In this document: piece by piece, positions 36,520 to 48,766 of the stretch
Layout of the letters: every line of letters begins with the position of its first letter
Numbering within the stretch: the stretch's first letter is position 1
Source: Typha latifolia
Lineage: Eukaryota; Streptophyta; Magnoliopsida; Poales; Typhaceae
Length of the DNA: 64,000 bases
Assembly: GCA_019914945.1 (NCBI GenBank)
Contig: CM034104.1
Span: 4,156,501 to 4,220,500, forward strand
Direction of reading: 5' to 3'
Translations under genes and position numbers: made by a program
Notes under the pieces: model-generated
Database searches by the model: none
Seen by the model: only the letters and a program-made list of their open reading frames with translations
What the model was told of the DNA's origin: nothing

Positions 36520-37011
36520 ATTCAAAACAGGCAGTTAAGCATATTATCTATGGATATAATTAGAGGATGGCGATATCCATCCTCCATCTTGTTATCATCG
36601 ATAACTCCATATCTATCAAGATGAACGGTGCAAGATCTGCCTGCATAGAGTAGATTAAACGGACGTTCGCATACATCATACTGGTCCAATAATAATTATT
36701 CCTTGCTTTAAAATGGCGGATGGGTAGGTGGGTAGAAGGTGACCGTTTGCTTCTGCGCCGCGCCTGCCCGTAACTAACACCGCTTACCTTCCGCTATTCC
36801 CCGCCAAACAGCACACACTAGTTTGTCTGACGTGTCGAGTTGTCAATGGAATAATCCGGTGGGACCCACCTACCTCTGTTCGACCTCTCCTACTTTAGTT
36901 TAGATCTATGCTCCGATCCCGGAAGCCAATTTAATTCCTTGGGTTAGATTTAGAAAGAGAGAGAGAGAGAGCGATTTAGTTACCTTAGCTCTCGATTCTA
37001 TCGAGGAAGAG
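36516..37011 (+). promoter_or_regulatory. ACLA upstream region
   Basis: About 500 bp of less AT-rich sequence with a GA run (about 36955-36972) that probably falls in the 5' leader. No clear TATA box at the expected distance; GA/CT-rich TATA-less promoters are common in plants. No other gene. Confidence 0.4.
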
Positions 37012-39297
37012 ATGGCTCGTAAGAAGATCCGGGAGTACGACTCGAAGCGCCTGCTCAAGGAGCATCTCAAGCGCCTCGCCGGCATCGACCTCCAGATCTT
37101 ATCCGCCCAGGTCATATCCATCCCCCCCCTGCTGTTCTCTTCGTTCGCATATCTATTTCCGATTAAAATTCCCATCATGGTGTTTTAGCTGCTTCGGATT
37201 GGCTTGTTACTTGATTGGAAGATGTCAAATTTGTACCTTGATGATTTCAGATTCTTTAGATTACTTAAGTGTATGATCGGATATACGAGGCTTCGATTTT
37301 TTATGCGAATTTTCGGTTTGAACTATTTTTACGTTACGAACAGTTCCATGTCGATGCTTTTATTGGATTGGAAGGTGTTTGAGTATTAATTTATGATACG
37401 AATTTGACATTCTGATAATGTGAAGGTTACGCAATCGACGGATTTCACGGAGCTGGTGAACAAGGAGCCATGGCTGTCGTCCATGAAGCTGGTCGTGAAG
37501 CCCGACATGCTTTTCGGGAAACGTGGGAAGAGTGGCCTGGTGGCGCTCAACTTGGATTTGGCCCAAGTGGCGCAGTTCGTCAAGGAGCGTCTTGGAGTCG
37601 AGGTGCTTGATAGTGGAATATCGGATCTCGGTTTTGTCTTTTTTCACTGGTAGATCAGAACACGGTGTAATGAGTGATGCCTTTGTTGATTTTGTAGGTT
37701 GAGATGGGTGGGTGCAAGGCTCCGATTACTACGTTTATTGTTGAGCCTTTTGTACCCCATGACCAAGAGTATTACCTTTCCATTGTGTCGGATAGGCTCG
37801 GATACACCATTAGTTTCTCAGAGTGTGGAGGGATTGAGATCGAAGAGAATTGGGACAAGGTGAAGACTGTCTTTCTTCCCACCGAGAAGCCCATGAGCTC
37901 CGATTCTTGTGCTCCATTGATTGCCACGCTTCCCCTGGAAGTAAGTTGCATCCCTTTTGCATGTTATTATCACATCTTCCAAATGCAAATCTGTGTTCAG
38001 ACTTGGTCTGATCTGAATAATAGAAAGTCCATTGCTTTTCTCCTAAAGGATTGAATTTTGTCTTAGATCTTTTGTTGAACAAAGTAATAGTAGTTTAATT
38101 CATACTTGGTATATATGATCTTTAGGTACGAGGGAAAATTGGAGACTTCATAAAAGGGGTGTTTGCCGTTTTCCAAGGTATGCTAGAAGAGTAATTCTTT
38201 CCACTTATATATTAGTCATCTCTTTATCTGTAAGTTAGTTAAAGGTTTTGCATATTTATATAGTCTCAAATTTTCACTTGAAAATTTTAATTTCATCAAA
38301 CTTGGAGTACTTTTCATTTCGAGCAGCATTGTTATAAATTTTTATAACCATTTTTAATGAGAATGAATGGTTGCATCTGTCACAGACTTGGACTTCAGTT
38401 TTCTTGAGATGAACCCATTTACTTTGGTGAATGGGCAGCCATACCCACTGGATATGCGAGGAGAGTTGGATGACACAGCTGCTTTCAAGAACTTCAAGAA
38501 GTATGTCTTGTGCTTTTTTATTTTTCTAAATAGAGTTGGATGCTTTCTCAACAAATCCATGCGAAGTTTGTTTTGATTACTCTTTTTACTGTGCAGATGG
38601 GGAAATCTGGAGTTCCCACTTCCTTTTGGCAGAGTCCTGAATCCTACAGAAAGCTTTATCCATGAACTGGATGAGAAGGTAGCCAAATTTTCATTTGCTC
38701 TTACTCATTTCCTAATTTGGTCAAATTTCTATTGTTGGAAAATTTGCAGCACACACTTTTAGTATGATAATATGGTAATACTTTTCACCTACGCCCTATG
38801 GTCAAACCTTATCTTCACATATATGCAAGTATAAAGACTAATTTGCAGCACATTGTACTCCATAGGTCATTGGAAACACATTTGAAATGAAATATAAAAG
38901 GCCTATGGTTCATAGGCATACACTAACTAAGGTATCCCATTTTTATATGGAAAACAAGTACAATCTATTATACTCATATCTTGATTGAAATAGAATATGA
39001 AAGGAAATAATGCTTACTATACCTTCGTCTTGTCGAACTAAACCAAAACCTGCACAAGTTCAGCTTACAACATCAAATTGATTAACACTTGAATTTTAAT
39101 CTCGAGCTTTTGTCAATCTTAAAACTCATACAAAGCAACGATGGCCGTACCATAGGAACTGATCGTGCCGACCACCGGCCATGTCATAAGAGAGGGAAAG
39201 AAAAAGGTAAGGGACTACTTACCTTCGCCGTCACCGTTGCCGTCGCCCGAGCTCGCACCCCCGTCGGGTGCTTTAGCCTGACTGAGGGAGGAAGAAA

Positions 39298-39373
<76 letters not shown>

Positions 39374-42336
39374 TTAAAAACTTAAGTTGCGGATCTTGAT
39401 AGCGAGCGGCGACTCGGCGATGGCAAGGTCGACGACGAGATCAAAAGGCGAGTGGCGAAACTACCATTGCAGTATCCCTCGTGTCACGCGCCGGTATGCC
39501 ACCGACATGGCTATCCAAGATACAAAGGATGATGCCACATATGTACTACTAAGCATTTCTCTCTGTCTATTAATAAAATATCTAGTAGGATAAGCCACCA
39601 CGGTCATCTGTAATCATGTTGAATCTAAGCTCTAGTCCCTACACTTGCAAATTGCAATCCTCCTTTTTAGAGTATAGACCGAATGTTCTATATACTTTCA
39701 TCTTTCATCTTTCAAAATCTTGTTTCCTTGCCTTCTATCCCTTGTTATGTCATTTTGCTAGTATTGTTGGTCAGTGACAAGAGAGAGCTATAAGGACTCT
39801 AAGATATTTCCAGAAAAGGGTAGATTTGTTAAAAAAAAAACTCTCAAAATAATCTCTTAAAAGCCTGAATTAGAAATTGAACCTTTTCCATTAAGTTCAT
39901 TCCACTGTCACTATCTCTCCACAACTCTAGGAAGTTCCGCATTTGCTACCTAGCTTTCTTAATAGTTTTCCTTTGTCTCTTATTTGTTTAAATTACAATT
40001 AGGGTTCCATAAGAATGATTAAATTAGGGTTCCATAAGAATGATTAAATTGTGGGAGGTTATACTTTTCACTATGAGATAGTGAACTAAGAATGACAAGT
40101 CAGTGTACATTTTGATACCTCAAAAGTATAGATTATGGATGTTATGATAATGAAGAAAACAACCAGGAAAACTGATCTATTTTTGAACCATTAGTGGTGG
40201 ACGGTCACTTACCAGGATGTCTATCCTTGAACGAGAAAGGACAATGAAGTAGCTAGGCTCAAGACAGTAAATATACTTTAGCTTTAGTAACATCAGGCAT
40301 CAAAGTAAAGATGGTTATTCTAGAAGATGGTATTATTATAGAACTAGTGCAAGATTACTTTTGTAGAAGTCATTCAAGTGACAAAATGCAAGATTGTCCT
40401 GGTCTTAGTATTTACTATTTCTATTGAAGTATTCTTTTATGAAGTGAGAAGAATTAAACATCAAATTAACATCCTAAAGAACTTGTGCTGCTGATATTTA
40501 CCTTATATTATGATTCTCCTTGAGGTAAATAATTAAGGACTTATGATGATCATCATAGATAGTTGTCCCAACATCAGAGAGCGAAGAAATTTTGTTACTA
40601 TCATGCTATGCATTACACTGGAAGCCTTTAAATACTCTGGGGTAATAAAGTGATATAAGCGCAAATGTGAATAAAATGTCATGCTAGATGCTTAATGAGT
40701 AAAGAAGGCATACTCCTGGCTTTGATCCTTTTCTTATGGCTGTAGTTTTTCTTATAAATTATGACTCAATATGGATGCCACTACTTATCTTTGCCTCTTA
40801 TATTTCACTACAAATGCAACAGGATATGAAATGTAAATGGTCCAAGTAGGATAATCTATAAAAGTATACATCTTTTAGATGACCTAGACTACCTTTCAAT
40901 AGTTAAAAGATACAGATAGTAGTCATGTGATAAGGTTCCAATTGTCTTGTGGGAGTTTATACGAATATTGTTGCCCGAAATTCTTGTTCATCTACTTAAT
41001 GCCACCACCAATACATATTTTATCTGGAGTACGGTGATGGTTGTTATAGCAAGGTCGTCATATATGCGGAAGATACAGATGTGACTTCATGACATTCTAT
41101 CTATTTTCTTACACTTTAAAGTTTCTGTGCAAGATGCAGATATAGCTTAATATTTTCCTTATTTATTTATTCTGACTATAGGATGCAACTTCCATGAAAC
41201 TAGTAGTGTTATAGTGCTTACAACTGGTTTCAAGATACATAGCTAAGGATGTCTACTATAGTTATCTTAGGGTAGCTTGCTAATTTTGATGAAATTTGGT
41301 GATTTCTGACTAACTAAGCTGTCATTCCAGACAAGTGCATCTCTGAAGTTCACAGTTTTGAATCCGAAAGGGCGCATATGGACAATGGTTGCTGGTGGTG
41401 GTGCAAGTGTCATATATGCTGATACAGTAAGCCTAAATTCCTCTGTACCACTTTCTCTTTTTTCTTTTCTTTTATGAAGGATTATTTTTCTGAGTGGTTT
41501 CAACTCATCTAACAGGACTTTCTTGTTGATGAAATTCTACTGCTTATAGCGATAATTTAATCCGGTGTTGAACTTGTTGAAAGTATCAGTATGCAAATCT
41601 TATTTTGATCCTTACCAGGTTGGGGATTTGGGTTATGCATCAGAGCTAGGAAATTATGCAGAATATAGTGGTGCACCGAATGAGGAAGAGGTTTTGCAAT
41701 ATGCCAGAGTAGTTCTTGATGTAATAGCTTTATTGACTTTGCTTCCTTAAGTTAGTCATACTATTTGTCTAGTTTTGATAGGCACAGCTGATTTACTTCA
41801 ACGCTGGGCTCCATTTTGTTTGCACAGTGTGCAACTGCAGATCCTGATGGTCGTAAGAGAGCTTTGCTAATTGGAGGGGGTATAGCTAACTTCACTGATG
41901 TGGCTGCTACTTTTAATGGCATTATTCGTGCCCTGAAGGAGAAGGTTGGATGTGGTTTCTTCTCTGAATCAGTCTTAGCTACCAATAAATTTTCAGCATC
42001 TAAAATATTTGTCACGTCACTCTACTTGAAGGAATCCAAGTTAAAGGCTGCGAGGATGCACATTTTCGTGAGAAGAGGTGGTCCCAACTACCAGACTGGG
42101 CTTGCGAAAATGCGGGCACTGGGTGTGGAACTAGACATTCCCCTTGAGGTATATGATGCGACTTTGGTTGGTTCAAACAATAAGTTCCACATCTCCACTA
42201 TCCTGCGGAGATTTCAAGTTTATCTGATGAATTGATCCAAAAATCTCCAAAATTTTTTGTGTAGGTTTATGGACCAGAGGCTACAATGACTGGGATTTGC
42301 AAGCAAGCCATTGATTGCATCATGTCTGCAGCATAA
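37012..42336 (+). CDS. ACLA: ATP-citrate synthase (lyase) alpha-chain protein A
   Basis: Eleven exons (37012-37110, 37426-37602, 37698-37940, 38126-38177, 38386-38500, 38597-38678, 41331-41426, 41619-41720, 41828-41944, 42032-42148, 42265-42336) give a complete protein of exactly 423 residues, the usual length of plant ACLA. With ACLB it forms the cytosolic enzyme that cleaves citrate with ATP and CoA to acetyl-CoA and oxaloacetate, feeding wax, sterol and flavonoid synthesis. The N terminus [19 protein letters not shown] and the ATP-grasp-like segments ([30 protein letters not shown]) are typical. So are the glycine-rich loops [13 protein letters not shown] and [18 protein letters not shown], and the ending [12 protein letters not shown]. 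All junctions are GT-AG and in frame. Intron 6 (2652 bp) is enlarged by a repeat and a (GA)n. No defect seen. Confidence 0.96.
39120..39590. mobile_element. Dispersed repeat with (GA)n core, in ACLA intron 6
   Basis: Shares ccggccatg(t/g)cataagag and a ggagactactca-like block with 20640-21140. It includes a (GA)n of about 66 bp at 39303-39369 flanked by GC-rich sequence that is unlike the surrounding AT-rich intron. Class and ends unknown. Confidence 0.5.
40000..40049. repeat. 25-bp perfect tandem duplication
   Basis: Two identical adjacent copies starting tagggttccataagaatgat, at 40000-40024 and 40025-40049, within ACLA intron 6. Confidence 0.9.
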
Positions 42337-43296
42337 TTAGCATTAAGTTGCTGAACAATATATAACTGTGTCCTCTATATTGTCCAAGCAGCTCAGTTCA
42401 CTGATGATTTCTGGTGAAACACAACCAGAAACATTTTTATAGAGCATAACTGTAGTGTGCTGCAATAGGTACTGGAATTTTGAACTTCTGGGGTGTGTAA
42501 TGTTGTGATAGTGTAATTCCATCAAATGAATTGCATTCCATCTGAAAAAGGCAATGCTGGATTCCAACTGCGGATGTGCACTGTGTTTTTCTGTTTCTTT
42601 TTTTTACTTTTAAACTTTGCATGATGATTGTTAATTGTTAAGTATATAGCTCAATTATGTTTAGCTTGTACTAATTAAAAAAATTGCAGTTTGATTGTAA
42701 TTTACCTTATATCATTTAAACTTAAACACTTAATATGATAGTACTGAATTGATTAAAGAGGCTCATATTCTATAAGAATTCTCGAATTCGATTCGAATAG
42801 TGAGACACAATTAAGTTTTCATTTTTCTTAGCCTGAAGTGAAGATAGTAGAGATAATTTGGTTAATTTATATTTTATTTATGACAAGAATTATTGATGCT
42901 TGTAATTTGGTACGAAACAAGTGAGAGTTAAAAGTGCTTAAATTTAAAGAATATAAGATTAAATTAAAATTAGGTTAAAACACACAGAGTAAATTGAAAA
43001 TTTTCCTGATACACTATATATATTTCCATGTATTTGGGGATGGTATTTTTTATTTTCTGCAATGATTTCAATGGCAGTTATGTAATAACGATAGTGAAGA
43101 ATTTGAAATAAGAATCATGCAAAAATCCCTTTTATAACGTTAAAAAAAAAACCCCCAAAGAAACAAGTAGATATTGCCAAGATCTCCATCTAAACCGGAT
43201 TCAAATAATAAAATCCTTCCAACAATCCTAATCCTAATCCTATTACACTTTCAAATCTCCGAGAACAAACGAGTCGAGGGTGGGAAGAAAACATCG
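42337..43296. other. Intergenic, ACLA 3' UTR and NAC promoter
   Basis: The first 200-300 bp fit an ACLA 3' UTR. The rest is AT-rich promoter sequence for the NAC gene, with a ctatatatattt TATA-like element near 43013. No additional gene. Confidence 0.5.
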
Positions 43297-44547
43297 ATGG
43301 AGATGGAGATGGAGATGGAGCAAAGAGGAGGAGAGGAATACGATGATGACATTGTCGGTACCCACTTTATTCCGACAGAGGAGGAGCTCATCGCCGATTA
43401 CCTGTGCCCGTGGGTCGCCGGCCAACCGATGGCCTCCGATTTCGTCACCGTCGCCGAGGTCTCCTCCATGCCGCCGTGGGAGCTTCTTGCAGGACGGGAG
43501 GAGGCCTACTTCATCTTCGAGCGGAAACAATTGGGCTCATCGCGGACCAGTCGGACGATGGAGAGTGGGAAGTGGAAGAAGGATTCTACCGGCAAGGAGG
43601 AGACGGCCATCCTCGACTCCGGCGAGACCGTGCGGTGGAAGAAGAGCATGTTGTCGTTCCATCTCACCGGATACGACAGCAGCAGTGGGTTCGTCATGCA
43701 CGAATACCAACTCTGCGAACCAGCCGGCTCTCGTAATCGGCAGAAGAAGAGGAAGATATCTAGCTCGGTGGTGGACTCCTCGTCTTCTTCTTCTTCTTCT
43801 CCTCGTCCTCCGCCTCAATGGGTTTTGTGTCTCATTAAGATGAGCGCGAGAGCCCAGAAGAGCTGCAGATCACGCAAGCGTGCTCAAGAAGAGGAGGTTT
43901 CCCTCGATGTGTTTGATAAAATGCCCTCCATGCTGATGCTATCTCAGGATAGCCTGATTCAGAGCAGCAGATCACGCAAACGTGCTCAAGAAGAAGAGGT
44001 TTCCCTCGATGTGTTTGACAAAATGCCCTCCACGCTGATGCCATCTCAGGATACCCTGATCCAGTCCAGTGAGCATACATCGGATGCTCCTTCATCATCA
44101 GGCATGTTCCAGGACTGGGTCCAGGACGATGTCGACGAAATCCTTCACATGCTTGAAGAAGTTGACCAACATCTTGACTGTGAGCCATCAGCTGAGAGTG
44201 CAGACACACTGGTGATCCCGCCAGTGACTGTTGCAACGCGGTCCCAAGAAAAGTTCGACGGCTCTGTTGGTGACAGTGATCAGAAGACAAATTTAGCCTA
44301 CGACCAGCAGGTGGTGGTGCACCAAGAAGCCCTCCGATGTTTTGACACGCAATCAGGCTTTGGTGCAGGGGACGTGGGCAATTTCGTATGTGATGCAGAG
44401 ATGTTCGATTGTTCTTTCTTGCATTACATGTTTCAAGATGTCGATGCTTACACATTGGATGAATTCACCGATATGACTGGGTTTAACATGGCTGGGAATG
44501 TAGTTCAGGAAACAGCACCTATGGCATCTCCTCCATTTTTTGCATAG
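43297..44547 (+). CDS. Divergent NAC-domain transcription factor, intronless
   Basis: Single exon of 416 residues from the ATG at 43297 (MEMEMEMEQRGGEE). The frame is open upstream but contains no ATG. The N-terminal 140 residues keep NAC subdomain landmarks in altered form: GTHFIPTEEELIADYL (about 21-36) for the usual FRFHPTDEEL, AYFIFERK (70-77), SGKWKKD (90-96) and LTGYDSSSGFVMHEYQL (123-139). A basic stretch RQKKRK (148-153) could be a nuclear signal. A Ser run follows, then two in-frame copies of a 34-residue unit (191-224, 225-258) and an acidic C terminus suited to activation. NAC proteins are plant transcription factors; most genes have two introns in the NAC domain, so an intronless form suggests retroposition or intron loss. 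The 5' half is distinctly GC-rich. Confidence 0.85.
   Translation: MEMEMEMEQRGGEEYDDDIVGTHFIPTEEELIADYLCPWVAGQPMASDFVTVAEVSSMPPWELLAGREEAYFIFERKQLGSSRTSRTMESGKWKKDSTGKEETAILDSGETVRWKKSMLSFHLTGYDSSSGFVMHEYQLCEPAGSRNRQKKRKISSSVVDSSSSSSSSPRPPPQWVLCLIKMSARAQKSCRSRKRAQEEEVSLDVFDKMPSMLMLSQDSLIQSSRSRKRAQEEEVSLDVFDKMPSTLMPSQDTLIQSSEHTSDAPSSSGMFQDWVQDDVDEILHMLEEVDQHLDCEPSAESADTLVIPPVTVATRSQEKFDGSVGDSDQKTNLAYDQQVVVHQEALRCFDTQSGFGAGDVGNFVCDAEMFDCSFLHYMFQDVDAYTLDEFTDMTGFNMAGNVVQETAPMASPPFFA
43867..44070 (+). repeat. 102-bp in-frame tandem duplication in the NAC gene
   Basis: Copies at 43867-43968 and 43969-44070 encode RSRKRAQEEEVSLDVFDKMP and then a variable tail (SMLMLSQDSLIQSS versus STLMPSQDTLIQSS). 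The unit is a whole number of codons, so the frame is kept. Confidence 0.92.
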
Positions 44548-45327
44548 CATTGTATGTATATTTTGGGGTCTTATTCTCTTATTAGCCTCAAGATGCAATT
44601 TTGTTATTATGCAACTGTACAGGGCTGGGTTTACTTATATATGGTTTACATTTAATATATATAGTGATTGATTTTATTGAGTGATGTTTTACACCATCCA
44701 CTTTCTTGGTGCTCCACACTGTTGTTTATGTGCAATTTCTTTGATCACAATAATTTCATTAAATGATATAAACTTCCATGAAACAGAACCTTTGCTGGCA
44801 TGTTGAGGAACCTATCTTATGTGTTTCAGTTAAATGTCAAGCAATGAAAATATCCTAATTAAATTGCATTCTTTTTTTTTGAGATTAATCTTAATCGGAG
44901 TAGAAATATGTGAAATGTTGTTCAATAATAGCTTCAATAATAGTTGCACGAGGAAGAACCCTTAATATCTATTTAGACTTGGGAAACAAAGAAGTTGCAT
45001 CACAAGTTTTGTGATTTCTCGTGTTGTCAGTCAGTCTCAAAACTGCAGAAATTGTTGTATGCTTACTTTTTTCTATAATTGTTGGGTAAATGAGCTGCAA
45101 CATAGAAAATTGAATAATATTACCATATTAAATTTTTTTATTAATGCCAAATTGGAAGATATACTTTATAGATTGATTACAAGGCAAGTGTTTCAATCAT
45201 TAATAAGTCTTCTAAGATTTGATTTCTTATGCATACTGATGTATAATGCTCCTATTATGATAAGATGCTAACCAGTGGTGCATTATTTATTTCCTCCAAG
45301 GTTTCTTGCATCTTGTTTAATAAAGAT
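44548..45327. other. Intergenic, NAC 3' flank
   Basis: AT-rich with no recognisable gene. The first part probably holds the NAC 3' UTR. Confidence 0.5.
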
Positions 45328-45657
45328 ATTGCTATATTCACGAAATTCCTTGAAATGGTCGAAACATGAAATTATGTCTGTTGTTTATGTTAAAATTTTC
45401 CTATGATCAATTTAAATTTGATTCTACAATGCAGCATTAGATTTAATTGTTTTTAGCAACTGTCCATGCCCTTCACATTGCTTTCCTAATGTATTGCCAT
45501 ATTCATGAAATTCCTTGAAATGGTCAAAACATTAAATTATGTCTGTTGCTTATGTTTAAATTTTCCTATGATCTATTTAAATTTTGATTATAATACAATA
45601 CAGCATTAGATTTAACTGTTTCTAGCAACTGTCCATGCCCTTCACATTGCTTTCCTG
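45328..45657. repeat. 165-bp tandem duplication
   Basis: Copies at 45328-45492 and 45493-45657 share gaaattccttgaaatggtc, ttttcctatgatc, cagcattagattta and caactgtccatgcccttcac. They have a few point and length differences, about 90% alike by eye. It stands immediately before the SECA1 relic. Confidence 0.85.
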
Positions 45658-45857
45658 ATCTTATGAATGTTGTTTCCTCGTATCAAAACAGAGTCAAAGC
45701 AAGTTTTGGTCATTGCACCATAGGCAAAGTGATGGAAAGAGGCAAGTTTGACTTGTCCGAAAGAAAAGAATGAATTGAGAGGAAAGTCTAGTCTAGAAGT
45801 AATGAGATCTGCAAATGTTGATAGTTTAAAATTCTATGCAATTGTTATCCTTCTAGG

Positions 45858-48766
45858 TCTTAAATGCAAATACAGAGAATGTGGAAAGATAATAAGAATT
45901 GTAGCACAGAATGGATGTCTGAGTGCAGTGACAATTGCAACTAATATAGCTGGACATGGTACAGCTATTATTCTTGGAGGTAATGCTGAATTTATGTGTA
46001 GATTGAAGTAGCATGAGATGCTTATGCCATGTTACTTACTTTAGATTGTACACCATTTAATCATCATTAAATATTCAAGGTCATCTATGTATTACAATCA
46101 CCATTGATGCTACCATAGCTCCATAACTGTATTTATGCTGGTTCTATGATGATATATATGCCACAAAATTGTCAAGCCAATAGAAGGGGTCTTTGTATCT
46201 GTGGAAAACCGTCTACCAATGAAAACTTGGAAGGTAGAATTGTGAATGAAGTTATATTGGTATGAATTTGATGAAATAGATTCAGTCTTACTGCGTATTT
46301 CTGGAATAATCTTTATGACTGGTTTATTGAAATGCATGCCTTTTTTCTGGCAAGAAACCTAACTTTTCTTTGTATTTGATGAAGAAGGCTGTGAAATTGG
46401 TTTATAATGACTTTTGTACTTGGAAGGATTTCTATTGTGCTTTACTTTGATTATGTTTTATGTGCATTCTTGCAGAGTCATATTATTAATAAATTAGCAT
46501 TAAGGACATTAACTTTTTTGAAGTAAAATTCTTAAGATTTTGTCATTTTGAAGTACAGTCTTCTGTTTTCTTTCTGTAATAAAGTAAAACTGCAAATAAG
46601 ACATTATTCTGAACTAATAGTATTCGTTTCTTGGCTCTTTGTTAGGATGTGTGAACTATGATGATTGTTTATTCGTTTTATAACTTTTACAATGCTTTAT
46701 GGAGATTTACTTTGTGTTTCATCATGACATTCTTACTGGTAAAGGTTTCAAGTTCCAATATGTGTTTTTTCATGACATTATTCTGAGGGATGCATTCACC
46801 AAGATAGTTGAAGAATATAAAGCATACACAGAGGAGGAAAGAATGTTCTATTTTGTTCACATGATGGTTTCACAAATTTACGTCATGAACCTTGTAAGAT
46901 TGACAGTCAGGTTAAGCCAAATCTTGCGATTATTCATTTACTCGAGTTATTCAATGGTATCTGCAATTTTCTTCCAAGTCAGTAACTAAATTACATACAA
47001 TTAGTTCTGAATGAAGATGCATATCTAAAATTTTTATCTGTCATCACTCCAGTCATATTGTCTGGAAACACTCTTCCCTTTTACTGTTATGCTGTGATTT
47101 ATCCTTTTTGTCTTGGAGGATCTTCTCTAGTGACAAATGTTCAGATTGAAATATTATCTTTAGCTTAGAAAAGTTCTCTGTGTAACTCGATGTATTAGGG
47201 TAAACATGCTTTCACTCAACATCATCATCAATCATATATAATCATTTGATGTATGTTTGCACAAAAATTTCCCTCTGAGTGCACTATGCTCTCTATGTCT
47301 ATACAGTGGTTTACAATGCAAATTCTCTGCCTTGTCCATCTGACTAGTCAATATGTTCTGTCAGATGTCCACAGCTTCGTAGCCAACTTGTTTCTATTCG
47401 TTAATTTTATGCTGTCATATATATATATAGGATGTAGACTTTATTTCTCCAGTAGGTTGATATTGTTATATAGATCTACTTTTGTCATTTGGGCTGTTCT
47501 ATCTTATATGGATGACAGACTTGGTATCACATGGGACACCCAAAAGACTTTTTCAGATGTATCACCAATAGAGAGGAGATAATGCTTTTGCACATAACCT
47601 TTTGTTTTATATAAAATTGTAAAAAGGCTTTCAAAGTTCAAAGTTCCATCATCATTATATCCCCAGTTCTTAGAATATGCTTCTGCTGATGTACTGATTT
47701 TTGAGGTGGTATGTATTCATGCGCCACCAGGACAGCAAAGGAATCATTCTTCAATAAAAGGATTAAATTTGTTACTTCTTTGCTTTAAAGGTGATAATGT
47801 TTCATTAACTGTGTTAGTCTGTAAATTGATAGGGTTGAAATTCTTTTGATGAAAAATAGCAAAATTAGGGGTATCTTCTTAAAGATCCCTAGTTTTTTTA
47901 TCAGTTATTTTTTTGGTTGGTTGAACAAATATTTGAATAGGAACAGAAGAAATTTTGTTCAAGAAAAGTAGGCCCAATTCTACTCCTTACATTATATGCT
48001 GTCTATTTTCCTGATTCCAACCCTAACAAGTATCTAGTTCATGACACCTCATGCTTGTTGTATTATCTGATATTATATCTTTATATGTCTAACACATATG
48101 GTTCTTGTTTTCATTACATCTCACTGCCAGCAGTTATTGATTTTTATCATAAAACTGTGCTTCAGAGTTGAAATTTATGTGCTTGAAAATGTTGCCTCCA
48201 ACATTCGTAATAAGCTTCACGAAGCAAGCATTTGATGAGTTAGATCTGCTAGACTGATTATTTATTTTGTTTTTGTTTGTCCCTAAGCTACTCATATGCC
48301 ACTCTTTATAGCAAAATGTGTCATTACCCACAAGAAGTGCAGCGTTTGATGCTGGCTTTCAGAGTTGAAGACCTCTCAATTGAATACCAAATGCTTACAA
48401 AGGTACTAGATGAATGTCAAAGTAAAGTTGAGAATTACTCTTTTAAATTTAATATCAGAAAGCAGTGATTCGAGTGTGATGAGTTATTGAATAAACAAAG
48501 AGAGTATGTATACAAAAAGAAGGCAAGCCCTTGAACCTGGTAGTCTTCAGTCCCTTTTACAGAATATGATGTGGACGATATTTTGGAGGTATAAGTTTAT
48601 TATGAATCATATAGTCTGGAGTGTTAATTATGCTGAGATTTTTCTTAATGTAGGAGCAGTCAATAACGTCTTATTTAATTTCTGTTTGCAAATGAATAGG
48701 TGAACATTGACCCAGATGCTCCCAATGTAAATTTGGGATTTGGATGCGCTGATTGCAAAACTTCAA
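45858..48766 (+). pseudogene. SECA1: Decayed, intron-containing SECA1 (chloroplast SecA) fragment
   Basis: SecA is the ATPase motor of thylakoid protein translocation. Three blocks in the right order match plant SecA1: [20 protein letters not shown] and [13 protein letters not shown] (45858-46008), then LRDAFTKIVEEYKAYTEEER (46783-46848), then RLMLAFRVEDLSIEYQMLTK to NIRKQ (48337-48465). After these come FECDELLNKQRE, VYTKRRQALE, DDILE and WDLDALIAKLQQ in shifting frames to 48766. A TAG at 46009 and a TGA at 48466 interrupt otherwise matching sequence, and frame slips occur near 48504, in 48560-48585, and near 48733. The motor's N-terminal half is absent. A gt donor follows DDILE and an ag precedes the next block, so this is a genomic copy, not a retrocopy. 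No product is expected. Confidence 0.85.

Larger units (their letters stand above)
38679..41330 (+). other. ACLA intron 6 (2652 bp)
   Basis: Long intron between gtagcc and ttccag splice sites. It carries the repeat at about 39120-39590 with its (GA)n, and the 25-bp duplication at 40000-40049. No exon-like sequence seen inside. Confidence 0.75.

Noticed and set aside
43174..43296. Upstream extension of the NAC frame by 41 codons
   Set aside because: It has no ATG, only a TTG at its start, and reads low-complexity sequence. The ATG at 43297 is the first usable start.
43280..43843. Long alternate-frame plus-strand ORF (187 aa), plus minus-strand ORF 43835-44455 (206 aa), over the NAC gene
   Set aside because: Both overlap the NAC frame in GC-rich sequence, are Arg/Ser/Pro-rich, and show no domain. 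They are shadows of the real gene.
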